Part shown: in pieces, positions 51,527 to 62,106 of the stretch | How positions within the stretch are numbered: the stretch's first letter is position 1 | How the letters are laid out: each line of letters opens with the position of its first letter | Source of the DNA: Pseudidiomarina indica | Lineage (GTDB): Bacteria; Pseudomonadota; Gammaproteobacteria; Enterobacterales; Alteromonadaceae | Reading direction: 5' to 3' | NCBI GenBank assembly: GCA_029279945.1 | Contig: JAJUHK010000004.1 | Location: 1 to 64,000, forward strand | DNA length: 64,000 nt | Program-made: the position numbers and the translations under genes | The notes under the pieces: generated by a model | Seen by the model: only the letters and a program-made list of their open reading frames with translations | The model's database searches: none | Told to the model about the DNA's origin: nothing

Positions 51527-53833
51527 ATGACAACGTCACACCGTTCGCAACTGCGCTACACCTTGGCAGCACTTCTTACCAGTATGGTTTTGGTTGGCTG
51601 TAGCAGCGTGCCTGAAACAACACTTCCAGAACCAACTCAGCATTCAGCAGCACAAGGACACCTGGTTTCCTTTGACGACCTCTATGATCGCGGTCTTTAC
51701 CATGCTGCAGGGGTAGGTCCAACTCGCTGGCTTAGTGATGGCTCTGGTTACACGGTGTTGGAAGCTAGCGCAACCGGTGGCCACTCGGTGGTTCGTTATC
51801 ACCCCGAAACCCAGCAACGGGACGTCTTAGTGGCGGCGGAACATTTGCGCCCCACCCCCACCGAACAACCGTTAACCATTGCCGACTATAGTTGGTCTGA
51901 TGATGGCAATAAATTACTTATTTTTACCAACACCAAACGTTCGTGGCGTACCCATACGTTAGGTGATTACTGGGTCTTTGATCGCACCACCTTACAACTA
52001 CAAAAGCTAGGCGGCAGCGCAGAACCATCAACGCTGCAGTTTGCCAAGTTCAATCCCCAAGCGACTCGTGTCGCATATGTGATGAAAAACAATATTTACG
52101 TCGAAGAGTTAAGTACTCGACGCGTCACTCAACTGACCAAAGATGGCAATGACACCATCGTTAATGGCACCTTTGATTGGGTCAATGAGGAAGAGTTTTT
52201 CTTGCGTGATGGTTTCCGTTGGAGTCCAGATGGCCAATCAATCGCCTACTGGCAACTCGATACTGCCGGCACGCCATTATTTACCATGATTAACAATACC
52301 GATGAGCTATATCCAACCTTAAAACAGTTTCCCTACCCCAAAGTGGGTGAAACGAACGCAGCCATGCGCATTGGTGTTATGCCATCGACAGGCGGTAAAA
52401 CCACATGGATCAAAATTCCTGGAGATCCACGTCAACATTACTTAGTAAGAATGCAATGGGCTGGCAACAGCTCTCAACTACTCATTCAGCAGTTGACCCG
52501 ATCACAAGCGGTCAACACCGCATATCTAGCTGATACCACCACAGGCAATGTTCGGCCAATTGTGACCGAGACGACTGATAGCTGGGCCGAATACGTCGAC
52601 GACGTTGAATTTATTCATTCTGGCCAAGCCTTTACTTGGCTCAGTGAGCGCAGTGGTTACCGCCACCTCTATTTGGTGCAACGCGATAGTGGCCGTATCC
52701 AAGCTATTACCCGTGGTAACTGGGATGTGATTGAAGTTCTACAAATCAATGAAGCAGACGGCTGGGCATATTTTATTGCCTCCCCCAACAGCCCATTGGA
52801 ACGGTACTTATTCCGTGCCAGCATAGATGGTAGCGGTAAATTAGAGCGGCTCACTCCAGCGCAACCTGGTACGCATAGCTATCAACTTTCGGCTGACGCC
52901 AAATATGCGGTACATACATTCTCGAACGTTGAACAAGTCCCTGTGGTAGATATGATTAGCCTGCCCGATCACCATAGTATTCGCGTGATCAAAGATAATG
53001 AGAAAGCACAGCAGGCGGTGAACCAGTTACAGCGGGGCGAATTTGAGTTCTTTCAAGTCGAAGCTCGTGATGGTCTTACGCTGGATGGGTTCTTAATGAA
53101 GCCGGCGGACTTCGATCCTAGCAAACGCTACCCAATTGTTTTTTATGTATACGGTGAACCTTGGGGACAAACAGTCAGCAACAGTTGGGGTGGTGAGCGG
53201 TTCCTATTCCATACGTATCTAACCCAACAAGGTTACTTGGTTGCTTCAATCGATAACCGGGGTACCCGTTCACCGCGGGGCTTTGAATGGCGCCGTTCAA
53301 TTTACCAAAACCTCGGTGATATTACGGTCCGTGATCAATACGATGCCTTACAAGCCATGTTGCAACGGTGGCCATTCATCGATGCCGAGCGTGTCGGTAT
53401 TTGGGGACATAGCGGTGGTGGTTCTCAAACCCTTAATGCCATGTTCCGCTATCCAGACAGTTATCATGTTGGTATGGCGCTAGCGCCAGTGCCAGATTTG
53501 ACCTTGTACGATACTATTTACCAAGAACGGTATTCAGGGCTATTACCAGAAGCGGCCGAACGTTATCGTGAAACATCAGCTATTACTCACGCCAGTCAGT
53601 TAGCTGGACGTTTACTACTGGTTCACGGTACCGCTGATGACAACGTCCATTTTCAAGGAACCGAACGTTTAGTGAACGAATTGATTAAACATGGTAAGCA
53701 GTTTGACTATTTTGCTTACCCTAACCGTACACATGGTATTAGCGAAGGTAAAGGTACTACCCGTCATTTACGAACCATGATGGTAGAGTTTTTGCAGCGC
53801 TACTTGCCAGTTAACTCTGCAGCCTCACAGTAA
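51527..53833 (+). CDS. Dipeptidyl peptidase IV-type S9 serine peptidase (lipoprotein)
   Basis: A 768-residue prolyl oligopeptidase-family enzyme. The N-terminal signal has a lipobox (VLVGC), so it is probably anchored in the periplasm. A beta-propeller domain (DPPIV_N, about 90-480) precedes the alpha/beta hydrolase domain. The catalytic Ser is in WGHSGGG, Asp in HGTADDNVHF and His in NRTHGI. Such enzymes release Xaa-Pro dipeptides, useful for a marine protein degrader. The 3' end overlaps the next convergent gene by 34 bp. Confidence 0.92.
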   Translation: MTTSHRSQLRYTLAALLTSMVLVGCSSVPETTLPEPTQHSAAQGHLVSFDDLYDRGLYHAAGVGPTRWLSDGSGYTVLEASATGGHSVVRYHPETQQRDVLVAAEHLRPTPTEQPLTIADYSWSDDGNKLLIFTNTKRSWRTHTLGDYWVFDRTTLQLQKLGGSAEPSTLQFAKFNPQATRVAYVMKNNIYVEELSTRRVTQLTKDGNDTIVNGTFDWVNEEEFFLRDGFRWSPDGQSIAYWQLDTAGTPLFTMINNTDELYPTLKQFPYPKVGETNAAMRIGVMPSTGGKTTWIKIPGDPRQHYLVRMQWAGNSSQLLIQQLTRSQAVNTAYLADTTTGNVRPIVTETTDSWAEYVDDVEFIHSGQAFTWLSERSGYRHLYLVQRDSGRIQAITRGNWDVIEVLQINEADGWAYFIASPNSPLERYLFRASIDGSGKLERLTPAQPGTHSYQLSADAKYAVHTFSNVEQVPVVDMISLPDHHSIRVIKDNEKAQQAVNQLQRGEFEFFQVEARDGLTLDGFLMKPADFDPSKRYPIVFYVYGEPWGQTVSNSWGGERFLFHTYLTQQGYLVASIDNRGTRSPRGFEWRRSIYQNLGDITVRDQYDALQAMLQRWPFIDAERVGIWGHSGGGSQTLNAMFRYPDSYHVGMALAPVPDLTLYDTIYQERYSGLLPEAAERYRETSAITHASQLAGRLLLVHGTADDNVHFQGTERLVNELIKHGKQFDYFAYPNRTHGISEGKGTTRHLRTMMVEFLQRYLPVNSAASQ

Positions 53834-54525
53834 TCTAGAAATTTATTGTTCAGCACGGTCATCCCGTGCTGACGCAACCACTGTTCTGCCTCCCGGTAGT
53901 TGGGCGAATAGCGTGCGACTAATTGCCAAAAAGCGGGACTGTGATTGAATTCACGTAAGTGACATAGTTCATGAATCACTACGTTGTGCACCACCCACGC
54001 AGGCGCTAACCACAACTTCCAGCTAAACCGCAAAGCTCCCGCGCGAGTACAATGCCCCCATTTGCTGGAAAAGTCACCGACCGACCAACCGATTGGCATC
54101 AACTGTGTCACCTGCCACTGCTTAAAGAATTGATCCAACCATTGCTGTGCTTGAGCTTGATACCACGTTCGTACCAACTGATAAGCCGTTGTCGCTGCAG
54201 GGCTTCGAGCAGTTAAGGTAAGCCGCAACCGATCGCCAACCTGCTCCACTTGTTTTCGTGTGCCGCGCAGCACTTCTATCGTCAACGGCATTCCTAACCA
54301 ACGAATCTGTTCCCCCGACTGCCACTCACGAGGAGTCAACCGGTTCAGTTGGACCCTTTGCCTTTCAAGGTGCTTACGAACCCAGGCTGCTTTCGCTTCT
54401 ACTACCGCAGCAATTGCTGCCGTTGATGCATGCTGCGGTGCTAGAACATACAACTCACCAGCTGTAACTTTCAAAGCAATACTACGGCGGCGCTGACTGC
54501 GATTAATTTTGTAGATTAGGGTCAT
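53800..54525 (-). CDS. YgjP-like metallopeptidase-domain protein (DUF45/SprT-like)
   Basis: A 241-residue protein with zinc-binding VIHELCHLREFNHSPAFW and the preceding SKWGHCTRAGALRFSW typical of YgjP/DUF45 proteins. Whether it is proteolytic is unclear. The first ATG of the open frame is at 54570; I prefer the ATG at 54525 (MTLIYKINRSQRRR), as the family begins near there, but neither has a strong ribosome binding site. Confidence 0.82.
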   Translation of the reverse strand: MTLIYKINRSQRRRSIALKVTAGELYVLAPQHASTAAIAAVVEAKAAWVRKHLERQRVQLNRLTPREWQSGEQIRWLGMPLTIEVLRGTRKQVEQVGDRLRLTLTARSPAATTAYQLVRTWYQAQAQQWLDQFFKQWQVTQLMPIGWSVGDFSSKWGHCTRAGALRFSWKLWLAPAWVVHNVVIHELCHLREFNHSPAFWQLVARYSPNYREAEQWLRQHGMTVLNNKFLDYCEAAELTGK

Positions 54526-54652
54526 CGGTTTTTTCGTTATATTAAGCCACTTAATATCAGCTAAGCGCATTGCACCTAGCGGCCTTTTCAGCGATCATAA
54601 CCGCTATTCATTTCAAAATCTGTAGATTAAGCATGTCCAAGGAGTTATGCAC

Positions 54653-56011
54653 ATGAGCCGACATTATGATTATCTTGCTATTGGTGCAGGAAGTGGTGGT
54701 ATTGCATCAGCGAACCGCGCAGCAATTCGAGGCGCCAAAGCAGCGGTCATTGAAGCAAAAGCGGTCGGTGGAACTTGTGTCAACGTCGGTTGTGTTCCGA
54801 AAAAGGTCATGTGGTTTGGCGCTCACATTGCCGAAGCTATTAAGTACAGCCCTGCTTACGGCTTCCAATTAGAATTGAACAGCTTCGATTGGGCTACTTT
54901 AGTCGCCAACCGTGAAGCCTACATCGAGCGCATCCACGGTGCTTATCACCGTGGTTTTGCCAGTAATGGCGTAGACTTTATTGAAGGCTTTGCACGCTTT
55001 ATTGACAACAAGACGGTTGAGGTTAACGGCGAACGCATCACGGCTGATCACATTACCATTGCCGTTGGCGGCCGTCCCTTGATTCCAAATATTCCCGGAG
55101 CTGAGTACGGAATAGATTCCGATGGCTTTTTCGCCCTCACCGAACAACCAAAGAAAGCAGTCGTCGTAGGTGCAGGCTATATCGCAGTTGAAATTGCTGG
55201 TGTACTGCATGCTTTAGGTACCGATTCGCATCTAATGGTACGAGGCGACCGCCCATTACGTTACTTCGACCATGACATTACGGACGGCCTGCTGGATCGC
55301 ATGCGCCAAGATGGACAAACACTGCATACTGGCTGTGTTGTTAGTAAAGTTGAGCGTGCTGCTACGACCAATTTACTCACCATACATACCGAATCAGGGC
55401 AACTAATAACCGATGTAGACTGCTTGATTTGGGCAATTGGTCGCGAACCAGCTACTGATGCCATTAATCTTGAAGCTGCAGGAGTGACAACTGACGACAA
55501 GGGTTTTATTCGCACCGATAAATACCAGAACACCAACGTGCCAGGTATTTATGCCGTGGGCGACATTACCGGCGAGGCTCAATTAACACCGGTAGCAATT
55601 AAAGCTGGCAGGCTTTTAGCCGAGCGCCTATTTAACAAGGATCTCCCCGATGCTCACATGGATTACAGCTTAATTCCAACTATTGTGTTCAGCCATCCAC
55701 CGATAGGCACGGTAGGCCTCACCGAAGCAGAAGCACGTGAGCAATACGGTGATTCGGTGAAAGTTTACCGTTCACAGTTTGCCGCTATGTATAACGCTGT
55801 GACACCACATCGTGCACTCAGTACCTTTAAACTGGTATGTGTCGGTACAGAAGAAAAAGTGGTGGGGTTACACGGTATCGGTGAAGGTATGGATGAGATT
55901 CTACAAGGTTTTGCGGTAGCCATGAAAATGGGTGCAACCAAAGCAGATTTCGATGCCACCGTAGCGCTACACCCGACCAGTGCAGAAGAGTTCGTTACTA
56001 TGAGGGGGTAA
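54653..56011 (+). CDS. gor: Glutathione-disulfide reductase
   Basis: Reduces oxidised glutathione with NADPH. The 452-residue flavoprotein has the FAD motif GAGSGG, the redox-active [13 protein letters not shown] (Cys42 and Cys47 from this start, as in E. coli Gor), NADP-site [15 protein letters not shown], and the C-terminal HPTSAEE with the catalytic His-Glu. I chose the ATG at 54653 because AAGGAG is 8 bp before it; an ATG at 54647 is too close. Confidence 0.96.
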   Translation: MSRHYDYLAIGAGSGGIASANRAAIRGAKAAVIEAKAVGGTCVNVGCVPKKVMWFGAHIAEAIKYSPAYGFQLELNSFDWATLVANREAYIERIHGAYHRGFASNGVDFIEGFARFIDNKTVEVNGERITADHITIAVGGRPLIPNIPGAEYGIDSDGFFALTEQPKKAVVVGAGYIAVEIAGVLHALGTDSHLMVRGDRPLRYFDHDITDGLLDRMRQDGQTLHTGCVVSKVERAATTNLLTIHTESGQLITDVDCLIWAIGREPATDAINLEAAGVTTDDKGFIRTDKYQNTNVPGIYAVGDITGEAQLTPVAIKAGRLLAERLFNKDLPDAHMDYSLIPTIVFSHPPIGTVGLTEAEAREQYGDSVKVYRSQFAAMYNAVTPHRALSTFKLVCVGTEEKVVGLHGIGEGMDEILQGFAVAMKMGATKADFDATVALHPTSAEEFVTMRG

Positions 56012-56048
56012 CTCGTCAATGCCAATATGGCATAAGTGCTGTTGCAAA

Positions 56049-57605
56049 TTAATCCCGAGATCGCGAACTTTGCCGGACCGGTTGAGTCGATTCATAACGT
56101 GGCGTCGGAGTTGGCATACTCCGAGGCGTATGACGTGGTGTGTGAGTAGCAGCCGGTCGCGGTGCTCCCATACTTGGCGTTGATGGCGTCACCATCCGTG
56201 GCGTGTTTTGTATAGCTCGCGGTGTCGTTGATACATCGCCAGGTGTGGTTTGGATTGCCCGTGGTGTGGTACTTTCCCAGCGTGGCGTTGTTGATACTGG
56301 CGGTGTTACCGTTGGTTGCCGCGATGAAGCTGGGGGACGAGCTACTGGCTGTTCCCGCATAACAGCATCGCCCCATTTCGGTGGTGTATTGCGTGGTGTG
56401 ATTTGCACATTTGGCCGCGATTGCGGTACTGTCGGTTGACTTACACCGGCTCGCGGTGACGGAATCGCTGGCGTGTTACCAACCGCTCTTGGTGATGCAG
56501 TCACCTTAGGATCGCGCGTAGCTGGCTCCAGCGATACCGCGGCTCCACGCAATGATGTTGCCAACGCCTCATGAGTGACCGCCCGCTGACTGACTCGCGG
56601 GTGTGTCGCAGCTGCACTTTGACGATCCCCACCAGTCACCATATAGTATTTGGGTTGCTGTGGTTGTAGGTCACGATGGCGATAATCAACACCACGGCGA
56701 TGACGTGGATTGTGATACCAACGCGAACTGTTCACGCCTGTCATGTAATAATCACGGCGGTGTTTAACGGGATTACGGTAGTAATGACGGTTAATTACCA
56801 CATACCGCTGCGGCCAATAGAAGTGACTAAAGTAGTACTGGGCAGGGAAGGTATAACTGATCCCCCAATAAATCCCTGAGCCAACACTGACCGTCAACGT
56901 GGGTCGTGTCCAATATACCGGGGGATAGCTATGCCAACGCCAGCTACCATACACTACCCAAGGGTTATAATAAGGAACGTACACGGTTTCTGTTTTCACC
57001 GTCTCAATTACAATGACACGTTTTTCCTCAACTACTTCTGGCGTGGTATCTTGGCGAGTATTTGCAACCACTTGAGGCACCACACGCGGTACCACTTCCT
57101 GCACCACGTCAATATTCTCATTGGAACGTAAGCTACCAGCCGCATAGGCATCTGCGCGTAATACTTGGATCCGTTCTAATACGTCCTCTTGTTGCGCTAA
57201 AAAGGCTTCCCCAATGCTTTGCATCCATTGCAAGTCGTCACTCATATGCTGCAATACATCGGGAGTTCCCACTAAGGCTTTTACACTAGGATCCCACGTC
57301 TCGCCTGCTGCTCGTTCGAGCGCCTGTTGTGGTGATAAACGGTCATTTTCACGAACCCAACGTTCAGCAGCTACCACTTCCAACGGGTAGGTGGACGCTA
57401 TTAGAATATGTGATAGTAAGCTGTCGGGATATAGGGCGATGGGAGCCAATAACCGATCGAGTTCAGCCTCAGAGTAATGCTCAGTGGCTGGTTCAGGATT
57501 GGTTTCGGCTTGAGCAACAGTGATGCTACCGACTAAACTCATCACTATCAGCGCTACGGCCAACTGCCAAAAGCGAAAGTGATTGATAAACTGATGTTGG
57601 TGCAT
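56049..57605 (-). CDS. DUF3300 protein with repetitive C-terminal tail
   Basis: A 518-residue secreted protein. After a signal peptide (LVGSITVAQA) comes the DUF3300 domain (LDRLLAPIALYPDSLLSHIL, WDPSVKALVG), then a Tyr/Trp/His-rich middle (about 190-300) and a 200-residue low-complexity tail rich in Thr, Pro, Arg and Ser with degenerate TPR-like units (TTPRAIQ, TTPGDV, NTPRMV). Function is unknown. The tail is a disordered or surface-binding segment with net positive charge. Confidence 0.82.
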   Translation of the reverse strand: MHQHQFINHFRFWQLAVALIVMSLVGSITVAQAETNPEPATEHYSEAELDRLLAPIALYPDSLLSHILIASTYPLEVVAAERWVRENDRLSPQQALERAAGETWDPSVKALVGTPDVLQHMSDDLQWMQSIGEAFLAQQEDVLERIQVLRADAYAAGSLRSNENIDVVQEVVPRVVPQVVANTRQDTTPEVVEEKRVIVIETVKTETVYVPYYNPWVVYGSWRWHSYPPVYWTRPTLTVSVGSGIYWGISYTFPAQYYFSHFYWPQRYVVINRHYYRNPVKHRRDYYMTGVNSSRWYHNPRHRRGVDYRHRDLQPQQPKYYMVTGGDRQSAAATHPRVSQRAVTHEALATSLRGAAVSLEPATRDPKVTASPRAVGNTPAIPSPRAGVSQPTVPQSRPNVQITPRNTPPKWGDAVMREQPVARPPASSRQPTVTPPVSTTPRWESTTPRAIQTTPGDVSTTPRAIQNTPRMVTPSTPSMGAPRPAATHTPRHTPRSMPTPTPRYESTQPVRQSSRSRD

Positions 57606-57714
57606 GGTAATGCCTCCATACGGCAGATAGCAGACAATGCTACCCCTTAATTGTTTAGTCGATGCAGCATCAAGTAAAGTTCATTATAGTTCAAAATTTA
57701 ACCCCAGGTGGCGT

Positions 57715-58158
57715 ATGGCAAACTATCAAATTCAGTTCAAGCGAGTCTATGACGCGCCAGCAACCAGTGATGGAATACGTGTATTAGCTGATCGACTATG
57801 GCCTCGTGGTATCAAGAAAGTAGCGTTAGCACATCACGACTGGTGTAAAAATGCCTGCCCATCACATCAATTACGTCAAGATTACCATGCTCAGATTATT
57901 GACTGGCCCACGTTTGCCCAAGCATATGCTGACGAATTGGCAGCTAAACCAGCCGTATTGTCGCAGCTACTTGCGTATGCCCGCCAATCCACATTAACCT
58001 TACTTAGCGCAGTCAAAAATTTTGAGCATTCGCACTTACCCGTGTTAAAACAGGCCATCTTGACCTCGCTAGAGCACGAAGACCAAGAAATAAACAATAA
58101 CGAACCAAGCTCACCCGTTTGTTTTGGGAATGACTTTAATCATTGGGGAAAACAGTGA
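57715..58158 (+). CDS. DUF488 family protein (YeaO-like)
   Basis: A 147-residue protein. The segments QFKRVYDAPATSDGIRVLADRLWPRGIKK and TLLSAVKNFEHSHLPVL are the DUF488/YeaO pattern; the function is unknown. The ATG at 57715 has AGGTGG just upstream; the frame is open to 57637 but without similarity. Its stop overlaps the GTG of the next gene (GTGA), so they are coupled. Confidence 0.85.
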   Translation: MANYQIQFKRVYDAPATSDGIRVLADRLWPRGIKKVALAHHDWCKNACPSHQLRQDYHAQIIDWPTFAQAYADELAAKPAVLSQLLAYARQSTLTLLSAVKNFEHSHLPVLKQAILTSLEHEDQEINNNEPSSPVCFGNDFNHWGKQ

Positions 58159-58850
58159 CGAACGATTTTATAGAAGTATATGACGATGCATTACCCGCCG
58201 AATTCTGCGATCGCTTTATTGAGTTATTCGAACGCAGTCCTCACCGGCAGCAAGGACGTACCGGAGGAGGCGTTGATGTGAGCAAAAAACTCAGCGAAGA
58301 CTTATATCTAAATCAGCACAACGAATACGCAAACGAATTACGGACGATTTGTGATGTGACAACACGTTACGCCGTAGAATACTTTAAAAAATACCACTTT
58401 GCTTTGATTGCTCCTATCGGGCTCACCGTCAAACATCCGAAAACCGGCCAGCCAGTCAACCTCACCCACGACAACTTCGACGAGTTAGCAGCGGGCAAAG
58501 AACAAGCATTTATGCAACTGCTGTATCGGTTAGGACCAATTCAAGCACAGAAATATCATCGTGGCGAAGGTAACTATAATTACTGGCATTGTGAAGTATT
58601 TCCCGAGAAGAACGGCTATGAGGCATTACATCGAACATTACTATTTATGTTCTACTTAAATGATGTCGAAGAGGGTGGCAGCACCGACTTTTATTACCAA
58701 CAACGTAGTATTCAGCCAAAGCGCGGGCGCATGGTTATTGCCCCGGGATATTTTACCCATACCCACCGCGGGACTGTCCCTCACTCGAATGATAAATACA
58801 TTTTGACCAGTTGGATACTACTTAACCCAGGTCAGCAATTATTCCGGTGA
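58155..58850 (+). CDS. 2OG-Fe(II) oxygenase family protein (prolyl 4-hydroxylase-like)
   Basis: A 231-residue oxygenase with the double-stranded beta-helix of the P4Hc type. The iron triad appears to be His-x-Glu in WHCE and the later His in FTHTHRG, with Arg as 2OG anchor; most relatives have HxD. The YHRGEGNYNYWHCE stretch before the triad is characteristic. The substrate is unknown. The GTG at 58155 overlaps the DUF488 stop; TTG at 58143 is an alternative. It overlaps the convergent OsmC gene by 12 bp. Confidence 0.8.
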   Translation: MTNDFIEVYDDALPAEFCDRFIELFERSPHRQQGRTGGGVDVSKKLSEDLYLNQHNEYANELRTICDVTTRYAVEYFKKYHFALIAPIGLTVKHPKTGQPVNLTHDNFDELAAGKEQAFMQLLYRLGPIQAQKYHRGEGNYNYWHCEVFPEKNGYEALHRTLLFMFYLNDVEEGGSTDFYYQQRSIQPKRGRMVIAPGYFTHTHRGTVPHSNDKYILTSWILLNPGQQLFR

Positions 58851-59288
58851 CTTTAAGATTTTACCCGTACTATCGCGAACGGTAACGGCCACATCGATAC
58901 CTTGACGCACACTTTGGGTCACTACGCAGAAGTTCTCAAATTGCTCTAGCGCTCGGTCTAGTCGTTCGAGAACTTCTGCCGCCTGACCTAGGTTCAACTC
59001 CACATTCATCGATGTCACCCGCAAGCGACCATCCACGCGTTCTAAATCGCCCTCAACGGTCGCCGTTACCCGCCCTGGATCACCTTTAAATTTACGGATC
59101 GCAAACATCAAACTTGCAGCTAAGCAGTTTGCTACTGCGGCGGCTAATAGCTGACTTGGGCCTGGCCCTTCACCATGACCGACCGGCTCGTGTTCGTCAG
59201 TGATAATTCTTCCAAACTCACCAAAATCAATTTCAAATTTATAATGATCAATCAAAGTTAGTTTTGCGGCAAATGCTGGTGTACTCAT
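58839..59288 (-). CDS. OsmC family protein
   Basis: A 149-residue protein of the OsmC/Ohr fold, distinct from the paralogue at 42027. The likely peroxide-reactive cysteines are in AAVANCLAASL and ENFCVVTQSV. The ATG at 59288 has AGGAGG upstream; an upstream ATG at 59327 would add 13 residues. It converges on the oxygenase gene. Confidence 0.83.
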   Translation of the reverse strand: MSTPAFAAKLTLIDHYKFEIDFGEFGRIITDEHEPVGHGEGPGPSQLLAAAVANCLAASLMFAIRKFKGDPGRVTATVEGDLERVDGRLRVTSMNVELNLGQAAEVLERLDRALEQFENFCVVTQSVRQGIDVAVTVRDSTGKILKSPE

Positions 59289-59360
59289 GTATTCCTCCTG
59301 ATTTTCTGCAATAATAATCTGTTCCATTTATTCCATCGTATCGCGCAAGGAGAATGATTC

Positions 59361-61040
59361 ATGAAGAATCCGCTGTATATTCCCTATGCAGGCCCTAATT
59401 TACTTGAAACCCCCTTACTTAACAAAAGCAGTGCATTTACTCGTGAGGAACGACTGGCATTTAACCTTATGGGGCTATTACCACCGCGATATGAAACGAT
59501 AGAAGAACAAGTACAACGATGCTACATGCAATATCAATCGTTTGATTCAGCTATCAACAAACATATTTATTTGCGAGCCATTCAAGATAACAACGAAACC
59601 CTATTCTACAGGTTATTGCAAGAGCATCTAGACGAAATGATGCCAATTATCTATACCCCGACTGTTGGCGATGCTTGTGAACAATTCTCCGATATTTATC
59701 GGAGTTCTCGTGGGTTATTTATATCCTATGAAGACCGCGAGCATATGGATGACATCTTGCGGAACGCCACCAAACGTAAGGTTAAAGTCATTGTAGTAAC
59801 TGACGGTGAACGTATTTTAGGCCTCGGCGACCAGGGCATTGGTGGCATGGGAATTGCCATCGGAAAACTTAGTTTATACACCGCATGCGGCGGTATTAGT
59901 CCCGCCTATACGTTGCCGGTATGTTTGGACGTGGGCACCAATAACGAAAAGCTTTTGGCCGATCCGATGTACATGGGGTCACGTCATAAACGTATTGATG
60001 AGGACGAATATAACGCCTTTGTTGACCAGTTCATGACAGCCGTACGCCGACGTTGGCCCGATGCTATGATTCAATTTGAAGATTTTGCACAACCAAACGC
60101 AACGCCATTGCTGCAAAAGTACCGCCATACTTATTGCTGCTTTAACGACGATATTCAAGGCACCGCAGCGGTAACAGTCGGGACCCTATTAGCCGCCTGT
60201 CGAAGTATTGGAACGTCATTAAAAGATCAAAACGTTGTCTTTGTTGGTGCTGGTTCCGCCGGTTGTGGTATCGCCGAGCAAATCATTCGGCAGATGATGG
60301 CAGAGGGTCTTACTGATGAACAAGCACGACGGCAAATCTTTATGGTCGATCGCCACGGCCTTCTCACTGAAGGTATGAGCGATTTGCGCGATTTCCAGCA
60401 AGCTTTGGCGCAACCACTCACGTATATTGGCGACTGGCAGTATAGCGGCCCATACGCGTCCTTATTAGACGTGATACACTGTGCGAAACCAAGTATTTTA
60501 ATTGGTGTTTCTGGTCAAGCTGGGCTCTTTACGGAGCAAGTTATTCGCGCCATGCATCAATACACACCACAGCCCATTATTTTCCCGTTATCCAATCCAT
60601 CACGACAAATTGAAGCTCATCCAGAGAAAATTGTGGAGTGGACTGAAGGTCAAGCTATTATAGCCACCGGTAGTCCGTTCGCTCCAGTTGAATATCAAGG
60701 CCAGCAATACCCTATTGCTCAGTGTAACAACAGCTATATTTTCCCAGGTATTGGGCTCGGCGTTATTGCCGCAAAAGCACAGCTCATTTCCGATGAGATG
60801 TTGATGGCCGCTAGCAACACGTTAGCAGAACAATCGCCGCGGGTATTGGGTAAAGGGCCACATCTACTTCCCTCCATTAACCAGATTGCTGAACTGAGTA
60901 AAAAAATCGCATTTCAAGTTGCTTCAGTCGCAATGCAGCAAGGGTTAGCGCTGCAGGTCAGTGACGAGCAGCTATGGCAAAAGATTGATGACAACTTCTG
61001 GTATCCAACCTATCGACACTATCGCCGGGTGAGTATTTAA
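59361..61040 (+). CDS. maeA: NAD-dependent malic enzyme
   Basis: Oxidative decarboxylation of malate to pyruvate. The 559-residue protein begins [25 protein letters not shown] and has the family's [35 protein letters not shown], the metal segment [17 protein letters not shown] and [16 protein letters not shown] for NAD binding. Length matches SfcA/MaeA. It is monocistronic. Confidence 0.96.
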   Translation: MKNPLYIPYAGPNLLETPLLNKSSAFTREERLAFNLMGLLPPRYETIEEQVQRCYMQYQSFDSAINKHIYLRAIQDNNETLFYRLLQEHLDEMMPIIYTPTVGDACEQFSDIYRSSRGLFISYEDREHMDDILRNATKRKVKVIVVTDGERILGLGDQGIGGMGIAIGKLSLYTACGGISPAYTLPVCLDVGTNNEKLLADPMYMGSRHKRIDEDEYNAFVDQFMTAVRRRWPDAMIQFEDFAQPNATPLLQKYRHTYCCFNDDIQGTAAVTVGTLLAACRSIGTSLKDQNVVFVGAGSAGCGIAEQIIRQMMAEGLTDEQARRQIFMVDRHGLLTEGMSDLRDFQQALAQPLTYIGDWQYSGPYASLLDVIHCAKPSILIGVSGQAGLFTEQVIRAMHQYTPQPIIFPLSNPSRQIEAHPEKIVEWTEGQAIIATGSPFAPVEYQGQQYPIAQCNNSYIFPGIGLGVIAAKAQLISDEMLMAASNTLAEQSPRVLGKGPHLLPSINQIAELSKKIAFQVASVAMQQGLALQVSDEQLWQKIDDNFWYPTYRHYRRVSI

Positions 61041-61106
61041 TAAACATCTACTAGCGCTTTATACGATTTCATTGTATGTTTTAACCAGATGATGCAAGGA
61101 GGTCGT

Positions 61107-62069
61107 ATGCGCTGGATGCTCATTCTACTACTGCTGACTGCTCTGCCCGGTGCATATGGTCAGGATATCAGCGGAGAACAATCATCAGCGGATGATGAAC
61201 AAGCGACTCTAGATAGATTTCGCCATGGATTAACTCGCACTGTCAATGCAACGGCGCGATGGATCGACTCGTTCTTTACCGACGAAGTAGACCCCGCTGC
61301 CTATAATACTGCTACAGGCAGTTTGCGAATCACTCCTGAATGGAGCGAATACGACGGTTTTAAAATCGATTCTAGCTTTCGAGCCAAGGTAGTCTTCCCT
61401 CATGCTGAGCGTAAGTTCTCGGCCTTCATTGGCCGCGGTGACTTTGACGACATCATTACCGAAACTCAGCAATCACGACCATCGGTTATTCACCGTGGTA
61501 ATACCAATGAAGAATGGATGGTTGGGCTGGGATTCGACCCGCACATAGAAAACAAACAACACAGAGTGTCGTTTGGTGCTGGGTTCCGCGGCGGCTTGAA
61601 ATTAGACCCCTACCTACAAGCACGTTATCGCTACGAAGCAATCTTGTCATCACAATCTGAATTTGCTACCCAGTCGGTAGCTTTTTGGCGTGATAGCGAT
61701 GGTTTTGGTATCTCTCAAACCCTCGAGATTGAAACCGCTTTATCTGACGTTTGGTATTCCAAAAGCTGGGTGAAAGGTACTTTCGCTGAACGCAGTGACG
61801 GATTACGTTGGCAAGCCTCACAAAAAATGTATTATCTCTACCATATCGACCGTGCTATTGGTGGTGAAATATGGTGGTATGGGGAAACAGCCCATGACGT
61901 TCCTCTGCAAGATTACGGGTTACGCGTTTTGCACCGTAATCGATTTCTACGTGAGTGGTTATTCCTAGAGAGCTGGATAGGGCTCCACTGGCCGCGTGAA
62001 AAACTCAGCGAACAGCGTGAACCACGTTGGCTAGTCGGGATTGAGTTAGAGCTCTTATTTGGCAGTTAA
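61107..62069 (+). CDS. Hypothetical secreted or outer-membrane protein
   Basis: A 320-residue protein with a signal peptide (LILLLLTALPGAYG) and an aromatic-rich, alternating beta pattern (FRAKVVFPHAERKF, RFGAGFRGGLKL-like stretches), suggestive of an outer-membrane barrel. I recognise no family. The ATG at 61107 has a strong AAGGAGGT site; an in-frame ATG at 61089 is upstream. It follows maeA by 66 bp. Confidence 0.6.
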   Translation: MRWMLILLLLTALPGAYGQDISGEQSSADDEQATLDRFRHGLTRTVNATARWIDSFFTDEVDPAAYNTATGSLRITPEWSEYDGFKIDSSFRAKVVFPHAERKFSAFIGRGDFDDIITETQQSRPSVIHRGNTNEEWMVGLGFDPHIENKQHRVSFGAGFRGGLKLDPYLQARYRYEAILSSQSEFATQSVAFWRDSDGFGISQTLEIETALSDVWYSKSWVKGTFAERSDGLRWQASQKMYYLYHIDRAIGGEIWWYGETAHDVPLQDYGLRVLHRNRFLREWLFLESWIGLHWPREKLSEQREPRWLVGIELELLFGS

Positions 62070-62106
62070 ATAATAAACCAACCCCATTATTTAGAGTTTG
62101 CGGATC

